From NCBI GenBank assembly GCA_002633005.1, contig NMRA01000286.1, positions 422,503 to 486,502 of the forward strand: DNA of 64,000 nucleotides, given 5' to 3'. Source of the stretch: Phoronis australis. Its lineage: Eukaryota; Phoronida; Phoronidae. Both the position numbers and the translations under genes were made by a program. Below, in pieces: positions 1 through 14,500 of the stretch. Below the pieces are notes generated by a model that saw only the letters and a program-made list of their open reading frames with translations, was not told the DNA's origin and did not search any database. The stretch's first letter is position 1. Each line of letters begins with the position of its first letter.

Positions 1-185
1 TTACGAGGTATCCATCGCCTCTTCCCTGGCATGAAACAGAAATTCAAAGAACAAGCTTTGATAGTTGGTGCAAACTTTTTCATCTTGGTAAGAGCATTGG
101 TTAAAAATATGAATACAGCTGCCAGACTATAACAATTTTATCACAATCCACTCTGATTTGGTTGTATTAAGTCATTTCATTTCAC

Positions 186-2536
186 CTGCATAATGATCTT
201 GTTGAGATCAATCTTGTCTTGACCCAGACCTTCATTCAGAGCCTGCATCTTGAGCAATGCATCACGCAGACCAGCCTCCTCAGTCTTCAGCTTGTTAATG
301 TCTAACTCAAGCTCTGCATTCGTCAGCTCAAGACGTGAAAGTGCCTCATCTGGATAATATAGAAAAAAATTAACTGATGTATTATCCTAACTTATGACTG
401 TTATGGATGACCGTGCAAGACATAATCTGTCCTGACTTGCACAAAAACACCAAAGAAAACTTTCTCCAAACAAAATAAGTTAAAATTTGACAGCTATCTT
501 TCCTCCAGAGAGGCATCAACGTACTTAGTGAGACTTTGTAAGACCACAAGCCAAGCAGCTCTGTAAAGTTAGGAAAATATTCAATTAAGTTTCCAGAAGA
601 TTAGATATATATTTTTTGCAGTGAATACTTCACCTAGGTTAATAGCAATGTTCATCATCCAACCTTGAGCAACCTCACCCCAATCTGTTCTACAACTTCT
701 ATTATCAACTCCCATTACCAAAGAACTTACTGAGCTCAGCTCTTTCCTGCTCTACAACATCCTTCTCCAACAAGGTCTGGTTCAGCGCCTCCTTGGTGGT
801 CACAAGCTCCTCACGGAGTTTCGAGTTCTTGTCCTCCAGCTGACCTATGACCTTGTGACAGCGCTCATTCTCCTTGAGCTGTCGGTCCTTGTCCTTGATC
901 ACATCCTCCTTCTCATCCTCAAGGTTGTCACGCTGGCGCTGCAGCTCACTGTTTGCAGCCTGCAGCTTCTCATTCTCTGTGTGGATCTCTACAGGGTGAC
1001 CAGAAAAGACCATGCTTAACTAAACATCTCAAAGGTGACAAAAAGACCAGCGTGCGTTCCGCAGACTTGCGAACCCCACAAAAACGCAAGATTTTTGGAG
1101 AGACCGTCATGTATTATAAGCAAATCACGTGATCACACTAGCTTTCTTCGTGAGATTCTTGTGTCTATGGAACTCAGCCCAGAATGCACCATACACATAT
1201 AAAACCAAATGAGCTCCCAAATTACCCATTTACTAATAATTAACTTTCTATAAGTTTAATCCAATTGCAATAAAGATAGTTTAAAATAGAATGTATTTAG
1301 GCATGTGTTTGCTGAAAAAGATATCCGATTTGCTTATTTCTAAAAAAGATTAAGCACGCACAAAAGCTGCTCACACCTGGTTTGTGTTTGTCAGAAGAAA
1401 TAAGTGGACTTAAACACTAATTTCTCATATTCATACCGTTTCAAATTTATTTTTATTTTTATTTTAGCTTGGAATTACAATTTTTTCGGTTTACAAAAGC
1501 ATGTGCATTCTTCCTTTAAAGTACTAAACTGTGGAACTTATTGATTGCATACCGTCAATCTGCTGGTTGAGAGTTGAGCGTAGAGTTTCCAACTGCGACT
1601 TCTCACTGCCTGTCATGTCTAGAGCGTTCTTGAAGCGTTCACGGTCACGGAATGAGTCGTCACGATCACGGTGACTGCAAACAAAAATAACATTGTTACC
1701 AATAGCATTTTTGAGGCAATAAGTGCAACAATTAAAAAGAACCTCTAAATCATTGCAACAAGTGTATTTTGGCAACATGTTTCATTAAGTACAAAACTTC
1801 AGTGCACCGGGACTGGCTTCACTAATGTCAATAGACACACCGAAACAAGGTGTTTACTAAAAAAATCATTCAAATTGATCACCAGCCACTATCAACTCAT
1901 AGTGGCTAACAAACTTTAGACAAGCCTGGACTACTTTCATTCGAATTGTCCAAGTGTAACCACAATACTTTTATCTAGAACTAGGCACAGTGGTAATATA
2001 AAAGAAATTACCAGGTTCTGGGATACAACATTGAACTAAAAATTGTACAAAATAAATACAAACTCAAGAATCTGTGCTTTATGCTGACAAGTGTGTAGTC
2101 CAAATTCACACCTGATGACCCCTAAATTCGAACTACAAACTTTAATACCAACTCAAGATTCCAAGTAAAGACTCGAAATTTCAAAATCATAGCCTTATTG
2201 GTGGGTTCATCAAGTGCAAAATAGAGAATTAAACATTCATACATGTAAACCATAATACACTTGAGAAAAGAATAATACACAATAATCTACAGTCCGTATG
2301 AAAATAAAACAGTAAATCTCGAAAAAATGTTTGGTTTCGAGTGAAAAGATAGATCCTTTCACAGAAAGTTTATGGATGTAAATACGTGGCTGTACTCACG
2401 CATTGTTCAGTTCCTCTCGCATGTCAATCACTTGTCGCTCCAGTCGTCTCTTCTCATTCTCAGTGTCATCAAGCGCTTTGCGAGTGGTGGCGTACTGGTC
2501 CTTTGTGGCGTTCAGCTTGGCTCGGTACTCAGAGAC
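186..2536 (-). CDS. CROCC: Rootletin exons: last four seen in window
   Basis: The exons are 2536-2400, 1674-1553, 988-731 and 349-186, with joints in phases 2, 1 and 1, and phase 0 at the end. All are heptad-rich coiled coil. Markers: ALDDTENEKRRLERQVIDM, LETLRSTLNQQID, KLQAANSELQRQRDNLEDEK and LELDINKLKTEEAGLRDAL. Exon 349-186 ends with GLGQDKIDLNKIIMQ, the counterpart of vertebrate ESLAQDKLDLNRLVAQ. The next segment of the family (LEEEKSAL) is not seen, so the gene continues beyond position 1. Confidence 0.93.
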
Positions 2537-5500
2537 CTACACAGTGAAAACACAACAATGTAAACATAACTTCACTGAATGACTACACAAGATAGATCAT
2601 ATCAAAACACTACTAACATTCTTCAAAGAGACAAAAACTTAGAAAGTACTAAAAAGATATTTAAATTTAAAAACTATAGTATGATTGGCGTGTTCTGCAA
2701 TTTATAAAAAAGGTACATGGAATCAGTATTTTGCCAGACACATGCTGTATAGGAACAAATGAATGTCGAAATGTTCGCACAATCGCATTAAGGACTCTCG
2801 TTCACCTAAGGGGAAGGTGCCTGTGTCTTATGAGAGATTGTTTCGTTGAGGGGAAAATTCGCCCCTCTGGTTGACACTCCTAATAGCCAATGCCTCCAGC
2901 AGCCAAAATTAACGTTGTACAGAAGTGATTCTAACATCAAGATTAATTTTATAACCATTGGAGGGGAATTTTTGGGCCTAATGATGGGAATTTCAAGTGT
3001 CTACTTAACATTTTTCATGGGGGCCAGTATTCGACCCCAAAATCAGGGCATCGAGGGCCCTGGCATTTTCCATCAAACATGTCATTAATAATACAGCAGT
3101 AAGAAATTACATTAGGAATAAACATGGCATACCTGCAGTTGGCGCTTGTTTAGAGCAGCCTGCACAGCAGAGAAGGTGGAGTCGGCAAATGCAGGTGACC
3201 CGCCCAGTCGACGTGGCGATGCCGAGCGAGTGCGCGTACGACTGTGCGAGCGCACAGGTGATGTAGAACGCATGCTCATTGACAGACCCTCTCCCTCCTC
3301 TTCAGCCTGAGACATGTCCGCATCGTTGATAACTGCGTTGGCAATGTCACGTAAGGCCGAATGCAAGGCCTCGCTTTCTTCACGTGCCACACGTGCAGTG
3401 TCGGTTTCTGCCGCGTGTTCACGCACAGCCTCGCCACGCTGGGACTCCATCAGCGACAGACTGCGCTGCGTGTTGGTGATAGCCTTATCCTTCTCAGCAA
3501 TCTGGATCTTGAGCTTCTCGTTGGACACAGTCAACTCGTTGATGCGCGCATTCAACTCAGCATTCTGGCTGTCAAACTTGGCCTGTAGCTCAATGATCTC
3601 ACGCACCTTGTCACGCAGCTGATTCTCCATGCTCAGCCGATCGCCCCTCTCACGCTCAGCACTAACCTACACCAATAGCAGGAGACAGACGTTAACAAAA
3701 CAGGCTTCAAATCCGAATAACACAACACAATCCTATACAACACAAACAAGGATGACTATAAATGTCAACTAGTCACATTGCCTGGAACAAAAACTTGCTG
3801 TGCACTGAAGGCAAAATGAGGAACAAAATCACACTCACTATAGACCAGCTTCATTAAACATAATCTAGTGGTAAAGTGACAAGCAAAACTGCTTTATAAT
3901 GAGTACAAAGGTTACACCAACATAGGACTGTCTCACAAAATAATTATTAAACATTGCCCAAACAATTAAACATTAATGTAACTTTTACTGTATGAGTTAA
4001 AACATTCATGGTATGTAGTGAGCTAACAGGAACTGAGCTCATAGGATTTCAACCTCCTGCTGCTTGTAATGACGTACCTGCTGCTGCGTGTCAGAGCTGC
4101 GCAAGTTGGCACTCAAGTTGAGACAGGCCGAATGCACAGTGCGAGCAGTGCGCGTGACGTCTGCGCGAGCACGCGACAAGTCACGCTCCGTGGCCGTTTT
4201 CATCTCACCAAACTCCCGGCGGAATGCAACGATGGCACGCCACAGAGACAACAGGCGACTGTGCTCGGCACTGAAGTACTCGTTAAAGGACTGTTCCTCG
4301 TCACGCCACTCAGACTCCTTTGCATCGAGCTCGTCGCGAGCACGCTGCCAGTCGCTGGTCAACTTGTGGATGTCGGCCGTCAGAGACTGGTTAGCAGACG
4401 TAGCCTGGTCCAGCTGCTCACGCAGCATGGAGTTGACATGTGCCAGGCTGGCACTCCTACAGCAGAACAGTGAACAGTGAGCATGACTCAGACGCAGCCT
4501 CAGAAATAAACATTACGAAACTTACATTGATACCTTAAATGTGTCACTGATTAAATTATACCAAAATTTACTTTAAAGGTCACCAGGTGATGCTCACCTC
4601 TGCTGTTCTTCCTCCAACTTGATCAGCGCTGTCTCAAGGTCCAAGCTGTGGTCATCCTCGGCAGCACGCAGACGGGCTTCAGTGGAGTCCAGGCGGGTCT
4701 GAAGAGAATCGGTAGTGTCCTTCAACTGGTAAACATAAAATGAGAGTCGTTCCGATACTCTGAACTGAGTAATTTACTTGCAATGTTGAGACGTTAAAAG
4801 GCTATGTACAATATGAAAACCACCACCGTGCAAACCTACCTTCTGTCTTGTTTCTCATTCCTACTGACTTGATATGAATGCTACATACACTGCCTTATTC
4901 AATCAAACAAGCTGTATCCATACTCACCACAAAGTTATAGACATAACTTGTGTAATACTCAACTCTATGCATGCCAAAAGTCTCTGCAATTCTAGTACAG
5001 AGCTGACACCCCAAACAATGCAAGACTACTGGAATAAAATTCCAGATACAGCACTATATAATTACACCACCATGGGCTACGTCTAAATTCCAGTTGTAGC
5101 TTGCTCTAGTGCAGTGAATACTGCGGTCATGTGTGATAAGAATTTCTATAAGATGTTCCCTTTACAGTCCATAATCCCAATGTTTGTGCAAACACTGACC
5201 CACAAAACACCAGCAGTGAACATGTGTTTTCATATCCTGACGCTATTGGTTAATGCAGTTCAACCCAATGCATGCGAGAGGAAATTGGTGAACGCATTGT
5301 TTCAGTGAGTGGACATATTCAGACAGGAATCAATTTCAGTCACTAATTAATGGATTTCTGATGCATAATACTCGGGTAATCCCTTACCCAACTTTCAATA
5401 ATGCATGAACCAAATCAAGTGACTATTGCTGTCCCTGTTACTGCCTGTACTATTATTTTTATTACCAAATCCTGTATTTCTAATATTGTGTGCTGGATGA

Positions 5501-8500
5501 TTTAAAGCTCACAGCAATAATCACTCGCCTGTCCACACAAATGATTTACAGTGCAAGAGCAAATAATCGTTTCAGAACTGGCAACCACTGACATTACCTT
5601 GGCATGCTCGCGCTCGCTCTCATGAAAGTAGGCAGCTAGCTCCGCCTCAAGCTCAGCGATTCTACGATTGAGCTGTAGACCCTATAAAGGTCGCAGTGGA
5701 CAACAAACAAACACAAGTGAGACACCACACACAGGGAGGGAATGTAATAGCGAATGGGTAGGGGGTGCCATTCATGAATACCGTAAACTCGCCGGTTAAT
5801 GCCCTGGGCGCTTAAATTGGGATACCCTGAGACAATGGAGTGGGCAATTACCCAAGCAGTGAGCGCTTAAACCGAAAATTGGCAAAAGTCAGGGGTGGGC
5901 GATTACCCAAGCAGTGGCTGCTTATGTCCAAACTTTAGGCGAATTGGGCAAGCGTGGGGCATTCATTTGAGCACGGAATTTCTAAGTTCAGTCAATCAGA
6001 AGAACCATACAACAACAAAGTTTCTCACGGCTCAAACAGAAACAGGATTTCAACTTTGAAAGTATGACTTCGCGAGACCGTTGCTAAAAACACAGATGGT
6101 TTAAAATATATCAGCGCGCTGCAAAGTATCATACCGCGGATCTTTAAGCAACTCAAATGGCAGACCACCAGAGTTGCCATATCAATAAAAACTGTTTCGG
6201 CTCAGTGAATGTGACTACATTTTGTTTCCTTGATTAAAAAGAGGACGATTCGTTCCCAGCCGCAAACGTAAAAACACAAGTTCAAGCTCAAGTTCTATTA
6301 GTGGTAAGTTGGTGATAGGCGATTACTCGAGAAGCTGAAATTTGCGCAAAGTGGGAGATGGGTAATTACCCGAACAGTGGGTGCTTACATCGAAATTTGA
6401 CAAAAGTCTGGGGTGGGTGATTACCCGGGAATGGGTGTTAACCAGTGAGTTCACAGTAGTAGCCCATAAAGCAGAGATATCTTTGAAATCCGCAAGATAC
6501 GGGCATTTTGATATCAAAATAATAAGACCATGAGCTATTCACAAGGGCACCCAGCAAAACATGGGAAGATAATGAACAGAAAGCAGACTTGGGCTGTGCA
6601 AATACACAACCAAAATCATATTATTAATTTGGGGTTGGGGTATAAATGTCATAATTGACAAGACAGACAGAAAGGAACAAAGGACATGTGCAGGAAGCAA
6701 ACTAAACTAAACTAAGCTAAACTAAACTAAGATGTGTGCGCCACTGATATGTATCGCAACCAGCACTTCAAACGACATCGATGTAGTAGAACTTACAGAT
6801 TTCGAGTGCTCGACATCGACCTTAAGTTCAGCGTTTTGCGTTTCGAGCTCAGTGCACTTTTTCTTGTATTGCAGAACCTGCACAAGACATGCAAGAAACG
6901 TTAGGGGCACAAAAATAATGCTTACCGAGAGGCGGGAACGACGTAGCTGGTCGTCTTTCTCCTGCAGAGAATTCTCCAGTTCACCGCATTTCTTTTTATA
7001 TTGGAGAACCTATCACCGGGGGAAATTTGAACAAAATGTAAACTAAGTACAAATAAAAAAATTAACAAAAACTTAAGCTACAACTTCAAGCTGGGGAAAT
7101 CAATTTAAAAGAAAGCTCAATCTTGTTGATAAAACAGAAGCGAAATAGAAAAAATGGATAACGCAACAAAGTGTAAACAGCAAAATCATGATACTTAAAA
7201 GAACCTTAACTGCTCTCGCAAGGTACACATATTCTTTGGAAAACACTATTAAGATACCAAAGAAATGCATGGAAACCCATTATCGCATTGACCGAGATTT
7301 TAACGCTATCTAATCTCAATGTCAACAAAGAGATGCTTGGGCTTGCGAGTAAAAACGGCGTCCCCAGACACACGTTAGCGCAATCATGGCAACCAGTGCA
7401 AGCCACGCGGGCAGAGGTGATTTATAATTACCTATGGCTGGACTAGAGGTACGCAATAAAAACTGTTTGCCTAGCAATTTGAACTGAGGTGACAGGGTTA
7501 CAATACTACAGAGAGTCGCCTGTCAGAGAAAAAATATATTAGGGATTTACAAGTCTGCAGATCAAACACAGGAACTGGCTAAGGAAGAAATTAAACCCTA
7601 AACGTTGCTAAACATATCCTTGTTAGATCAGGCTAACAGCAGATGACTATGAACATCTGAAAAGCACAATGCAATGGCATTTCCTTATTACTACTTTACA
7701 GATATGGAAGCTCATTTTGTTCATATTTTCATAAGCTAGTTTGCAGTAAAAAGGAGACTTAAGTAAGATTCATTTGGTAAATGCCATTTATACGGATGGA
7801 AGTTGAAAATGAAAAGTAAATGTCTCTATGACCAAATTTCACGATGAATTTGCAAAAATCAAGGTTTCAGAAAGTCGTTAAAACCTATTCTGTGACTAAA
7901 TGCTGGATCTCTTGTTAAAAGCATAATGTCTGTGAAATTAAAAGATCTTATCGACAAACCAAATACTCAATTATGATTACAATTATGATTATTTGGAATA
8001 TCAAACAAAAGTGAATGGCATACTTCAAAAAGGTTATATTAACTTCTGCACCTGAACACTTGTTCATTTTTATGCATTGAATGACTCAAAATACAAGACC
8101 TGCAAAAAGTCGACCAGCTTTCAATAAAAAATCTAACAATGAAAGCGCTCCGAGGAGCGAACCTTGGCGAAATTAACCAAAAAGATGACGATAAAGATGA
8201 TGACGAAGATGGTGGTGAGGATGAACAAAAGAAGTTAATAACATACACGTGACGAACGTAGGAGTCCGAAATCAGTAAGAAAAAGGCTAGTCTTGAGCGA
8301 CACTTGGCGAAATTAAGGAAAAGACGGAGATGATGACGAAGATGATGACGATGATGACGAATATGATGATGTTGGTGGCGATGATGAACAACATCACAAC
8401 ATTCATATGACGAATTTAGATGTCATAAATCATTAAGAAATAGGCTGCAGTCTAGTTCAATTGAAGCTAAACCAACCTGAATGCAGNATTACCAAAGACA

Positions 8501-11500
8501 TTGAATTTGTCACATTGACTGAAAACATACAAACAGCTGCAACACATAGACTGAACCAACATTGGCTACCTCAACAACCCAATCAATATCTAAGGGTATT
8601 TGTTCTCACAACATAAAATCCTGAACAATTGCCATGCATTGTTCCAATGTTTGGATTCTAATTTCACAGCCACGCTGGACATACTTACGAATATGAACAA
8701 AATATCTACTACAAACCAATAAAGTTGCATAGACTTACTACTATTAAAACTGGCAACAACTGAAGCACATTTTTAGAGATACATAACTTAACTTAACTTC
8801 AGTTACAGTGGTTACTCAAGCTTTTCCACTTCAAAAGTAGATGAGCTAATTCAATAAACTCCATTAATATTTCATAGTCTGTTACAATTCATTTTGGACA
8901 TTACAAAATTGTGACTTACGAGACAGCCAGGTATCAGTGCATCATTGAAGTTTTTATTGACTTGGCACTCAGTAAACTTAAAGATACAACCTTTAAGAAA
9001 GAAGACTTGATGGGTGTAAATAACAATTCCGCAAACTTGGATCCTCTAGGATGAGATTTCACTTCAATGCAACGAATTTTCTCAAGTGTGGTAAAAATAT
9101 GTGGGCCTCGATCAATGTTCAAAGGTCATTACTGACCAAAGGTTTATGATCAATTTCAAAATTGACAGGGTTACTGCCTGGTAAAATGAAATTGCATTAC
9201 CTACACATATATATCATTGAGCAGATAACCTAGGTGACCTTCACTTCAAAAAGTGCATTTTTCATGCTTCAAAAATACTTAAATGGTAAACTGAAAAGAT
9301 GCAATAATGTTTACAACTACTATGGACCAGATGAGCGTGGGCAGAGTTTCCTCACACTTCCACTTGCTGAGGGAGAAACAACACTGTGCAAACCGAGATG
9401 ATGCGTGCTAGACCTCACATGATAACCCTTACACCCAGTCTCCACCTGCCCTCATTTTTCCCTCACATCTACAAACCTCATTTATCCCCTTTATCATTTC
9501 AGCGTCCCATTTTCTCTCAATTTTGGTGTGTTGTTTCTCAAATGGTAGCACCTGCCTCTATATGTCTGAACCTTGCACCTGAAGCCCTGGTGTTGTTGCC
9601 CCATGCTCTACTTCATCCACTTTCCCAACCACTGCACCTTGGTGTTGTTACCTGCTCCACCCACCTGTCACCCCTGACCTATGCTTACAGTTTCAACTTA
9701 AGTTATAGTTGCCTGTAAGAGCAGAATCTTCCAAGATCCTAAGAAGCTGGTGACGGGGAGAATAGTTGAAATGATGAAAAATCCTGGTTTCCATATCCTC
9801 GATACCATATCATCGATACCATCAACTGTAACCCCCTGGCCTCCCCTTCACCCTCGCGCATCTCACCTTTGCCTGGAGTTTCTGCACTAGCTGTGCCTGT
9901 CTCTGTTGTCCATCCTGGTAGGCTTGCAGCTTGCGCTTGTAGCTCTGGTGTTCTTCCTCCAGCTTACGACGCAGCTCAATGTTCTGCTGGACCATTCCCT
10001 TGCTAGATGGATCATCACGATCACCAGCACTGGAGTCCAGTCCTTTCAACTGTGACTCAAGCTGCAACATCAAAAGATAAACTTCAAACAAGTTAATCAA
10101 AGTCTATGACCGAACAAAACTGCGCAAGCAAAAAAGCACTGGTGGTTCTCAACAATGTACATAGACACGCGCAACTGGCATACACCACCAACCAATACCA
10201 TTGGCCACATTCCTACAACACTGTTCAATCAAAAGACAAAACAGAGAAAACTGTACTGGCTTGGGAATCTCAAGCACAGTTGGCTTCACCTTGTATTCTA
10301 TCACACCTGAACTGAGGCAAGATGCATTCAACTTACCTCCTTTGGCTAGCAGTCAAGGTGACTTCGTGCTTAGAGTATACATCAACAGGAACTGGTTATT
10401 ACTTGTTTTGCTTTTCTTTCTTAATCAATGGATGTAAAAGCCAAAGGTAACATGGTGACATTTGCAATACAAAACCATAATGTGTGACCATGTCAACTAG
10501 CATTCCATTGACAAATGGGATTAAAACTACTTACTCACATGCTACAACTTTATCGAATGTTGAATAAAAGCAGATACAGTAAATTATGCCTCAAAGGATG
10601 TTGTAAGAACTAGAACCCGAGCCCTACTCAACAACCTACGGTATCAGCTGAAATCAAGATATGGAACAATAGGCAGCATTTAGCAGCTGTTCTGTGAATT
10701 GTTCAAGCTATACAAACCTCTTTCTTAGCCCAGTCAGTGGAATCCATGGACTGAATGTAACAAACAGGCAATAATTTTCAAATTTGAGCAAGATTAGTTG
10801 TATCTGTACTCGCACAGGCTGCAACACTAAAACCGACAGAGGAAACCCACGCTATCGCAGACAATGGACGCCTGCTTGAACTTAAGTCCTGTAAAGAACT
10901 TGGGCTTTAGAAACCTTTAAGGAAAACCAACGCAAAGAAATGCCCCATTGTCTGTGTGCATACATAAATACCGTCATTGAATAGAGACTTTCACGGTGTT
11001 GTTTATCTTTAAACACAAGCAACAATAGTTTAGATTTAAATGGCCAGGGTTCTTGAATTTGTCATGTTCCTCTGGTCATAATCTTTATTTATTTTTACAC
11101 TAACCATGGTTTCAGTGTAATGTCCAGGTAAGTAAAATAACCAACCTCTATATGTCCCTGCAAACTTGTTGCGCAAAATTTGTTTGAACATCTGAATGTT
11201 ACATAAAGAAGACAGCAACAATTGGATGCAAGGAAATCTATACAACGAAATGTTTTCATTGCCTTTCCTACTACAGCTTTAGAAACGCTAATTCCAAATA
11301 AATGCTAAGTAGGAAAGTACTTGAAACAGGACCCACACTAAAAGAAGTACAAGGTTACAGGGCAGTTGGTGATAAAAAAGGAAAAAATAATAATGAGCCA
11401 GCCAGACAAAGACTCATTAGATGATGATGAATGAGTCTGGATACCACCTGTCAAGCAATTACACCAGTTTGATGGAAGACTAGTAACGATAAGCAAGAGT

Positions 11501-14500
11501 GGTGACAATAACCCTCCACTCAACAGCAGAGCAGAGGATACACTTTTACAGTTACACTTTTATAGTCTGGCAGATAACAGAGGAACCAACATTACACCAA
11601 CACTTCCAGGTGTATAGTCCATCAATTTCAGGAATTTCAAAGGTAACTTGACAGATAATGATAAAAAGATGAACCCCAGCTTGATAGTCAGGTACCAAAG
11701 AAAGTGAGATATTAGAGTTGGCAATGATAAGATAATGGTAAAACCTTACGCTTTTACAAACATGTCAAGGAGACATCACTGACTGCTCCTTTGTTGAAGT
11801 ACAAGTGCTCCTTTGTTGACATATAAGTGCCATATCACTGTCAGTCCAATTCCCACGATACAGTAACAAATACAAAATACTGCAATTGAGCATCATGGTT
11901 ACAGGTTAAATCCACACCTAAGAACTGCTAAATGTTGTCATTCTATGATTATGCCAATGCCCTAAGGTACAACCAGAAAATGCAGCTGCTACCTGACACT
12001 TGAACAATAGTTTGTGCATAAAATTGTACCCCTTAAATTAATTGACAGGGAACAGCTTTCAGGTGTGGGCTTTGAAAACTACTTCTCCGATGCAACTGAA
12101 CCTGGCCTCAAGTCTAAATCTCCAAAGTGGTACCTAAAATAAAAATCATTTTTGACATTTCTAGTTCTGCTTTCAGTATAAATTCAAGCTCATTATCAAT
12201 AACTATGTGTTTGAGTACCATACGTTATGGCTTGTATTCATCAACATAGACCATAATGTGCTTGAATGCACAGTCTTTGACACTTCGATTTAGTTCGGAC
12301 AAAAGTAGAACAGAAAATGTCAAAAATAATTTGAAGAGAAGAATAGACCCCGGGTCCTATTTTTGAGACACAAACTAAAGATTCACATGAGCTTTTAACA
12401 CACTTTTCAACAAAAGCAACAAAAAACTTGCATATGAGACTCTTTCATTGACTATTCCTCTAGGTGGACTTTCATCAATGTCGGCAAGATAATCGTCGTG
12501 CGCGTACGATGACATAGCGTTCCGCTACGTTGCTTCGAAAGTGTTTTCCTACACAAAAAACAGTGTCACTCTTAACGATTTCACGTTTAATCCCAGCTGG
12601 TAATCACGAAAATGCCATTTATTCCTATAACGTAGCACCACCAAAAATCCTCGAGCTGAAGTGATCCACCTAGAACCAGGCCGCCAGGTGACAGGGACCA
12701 CACCAATCAATACGGAGTCAGCAACCACCACACACCACCCCTCTGAACATGGAAGTCACAGGAAAAGACGCTAAAGCTAAAGGTATTATGGGACATATTA
12801 ATGGTCAATCAATACAATGTATTGTACTGATAGCTTGCTGGCATTCAATATGCCCCATTCAATGGACAACTACTATTTGCACCACACTAGTACTAGAACA
12901 AACAAACTCCATTCACACAGTTGATGACCATTAAGGAGTGGATTAATACAAAATTATGAGCTGCTTCAATTCAAATCAGACCTTATTCAAAGAAGGACCC
13001 ACTGTTTAAAGGGAGGTTGGGGTACATTTGGACACTTTATATTTGCCATATGACGTGAGCTGTTTGTTTAGCAAGCATCGATTAACATTGGTCACAGAGT
13101 AAACGCTTTATGTCTATATCAATGCAAGACACATTTAGCACTCAAAACAAATAACGTGGATACAATTGCAAGAACAAGAGTCCATATTCTTAAATACCCT
13201 CTTACTATGATAACACTGGCCACTAATCATATACCATACTGTACATTCTATTTCTCAGCATGACCTGGGGAGACCAACATTCCCTGAAGAATTCTTATGA
13301 AATTCCTTTACAAAATCCTTACACCACAAAATTCCAATTGCTTAATGACACCTTTGCAAGACTTTGAAAGCTTACTTACTTACTTTTTAAATCCCATTAT
13401 TCATCATTTTGAACTTAATTCGGGGAAAAACACGTTGTAAACATAAACATAACTGTGAATGCTTAGGAGAGCAAAATCTGAAATGTGGGAATAACTTACC
13501 TCCCTTGTAATTATAGTATATAATCCAAGGCAACAAATCGCCTAAGGCAAGATGTTTTATGAATTGCAGTTTTAATGCTCTGACAAGACTGCTACTGTGT
13601 TGGTTTACAGACAATGCTCCCAGACAGGGTACATGGTGTCAACATAATGGTTAGCAAGCCACGGTGCATTAGGCCCCATTGTTCATGATTCAAAAATCAC
13701 ACACCAACAACTGTATAGATAACAACCACTTCACTATAGACACCGATTGTGAGACTAAACCAAACGAAGACACAAGTTCCAGTATCACCATACCTTCACA
13801 CTACTGCATAAAATGGGGCCCATCGCACTCACCACTCAACAGCAGGTACTTCAAACTGGAGACACATGGTTGCACAGCTTGCACCAAGGAGGTGCACAGC
13901 AAGTAGAAGACACTGTTCACACAACATGAATTCCATTATTCCAGACTCAGTCAAATGGCACGCATTTGATTTAATCATAAATGGGTTACACCAACACCGA
14001 TGACATTTGAAGTCAGATCCAAATGCTAAAATATGACTGAATGATAAGAGCTGATAATGAGTAATTCAAACCTCCAAAACTAAAACGTAAAAGACTATTG
14101 AAGAAATTACAGGAAACTTGATTCATCCATCTTACAAGTCCCGAAAATTTGAAATTTCGACAGACTATTCTTCACCGATTTATCAAACAATATGGCAGAC
14201 AAGAGAAATTTTGTTAGTCTTTTATTAATTTGCTTTGTATTGTGAGGATATTAATAAACAACACTTGGTTAAGTTTTCAAAGTTTGCAGCAAGGCAACGC
14301 GCCTTTGAAAAATAGAATTGACACTAGTCAGTAATTTTGTGCGAAATTCCAAACTCTCCCAGGTTAATATTAATGTTCGACTTAACGTCTTCTTCTCAAA
14401 TTTCCAAATTTTCACCTTTAGATGCCCATACTCAGCTTACTGACCATCCATAGTTTACACCCCAACACTTCCTTGAAAGCACATGTGCCTTTGCGAAACC

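Noticed and set aside
1-185. Possible further rootletin exon near 1-27 (minus), after an AG at ~28.
   Set aside because: The frame gives GRGDGYLV, not the expected coiled-coil continuation, and no donor is visible; treated as intron.
3314-4480. Several plus-strand open frames of 75-134 codons opposite rootletin exons.
   Set aside because: They are antisense shadows of GC-rich, stop-poor coding exons.
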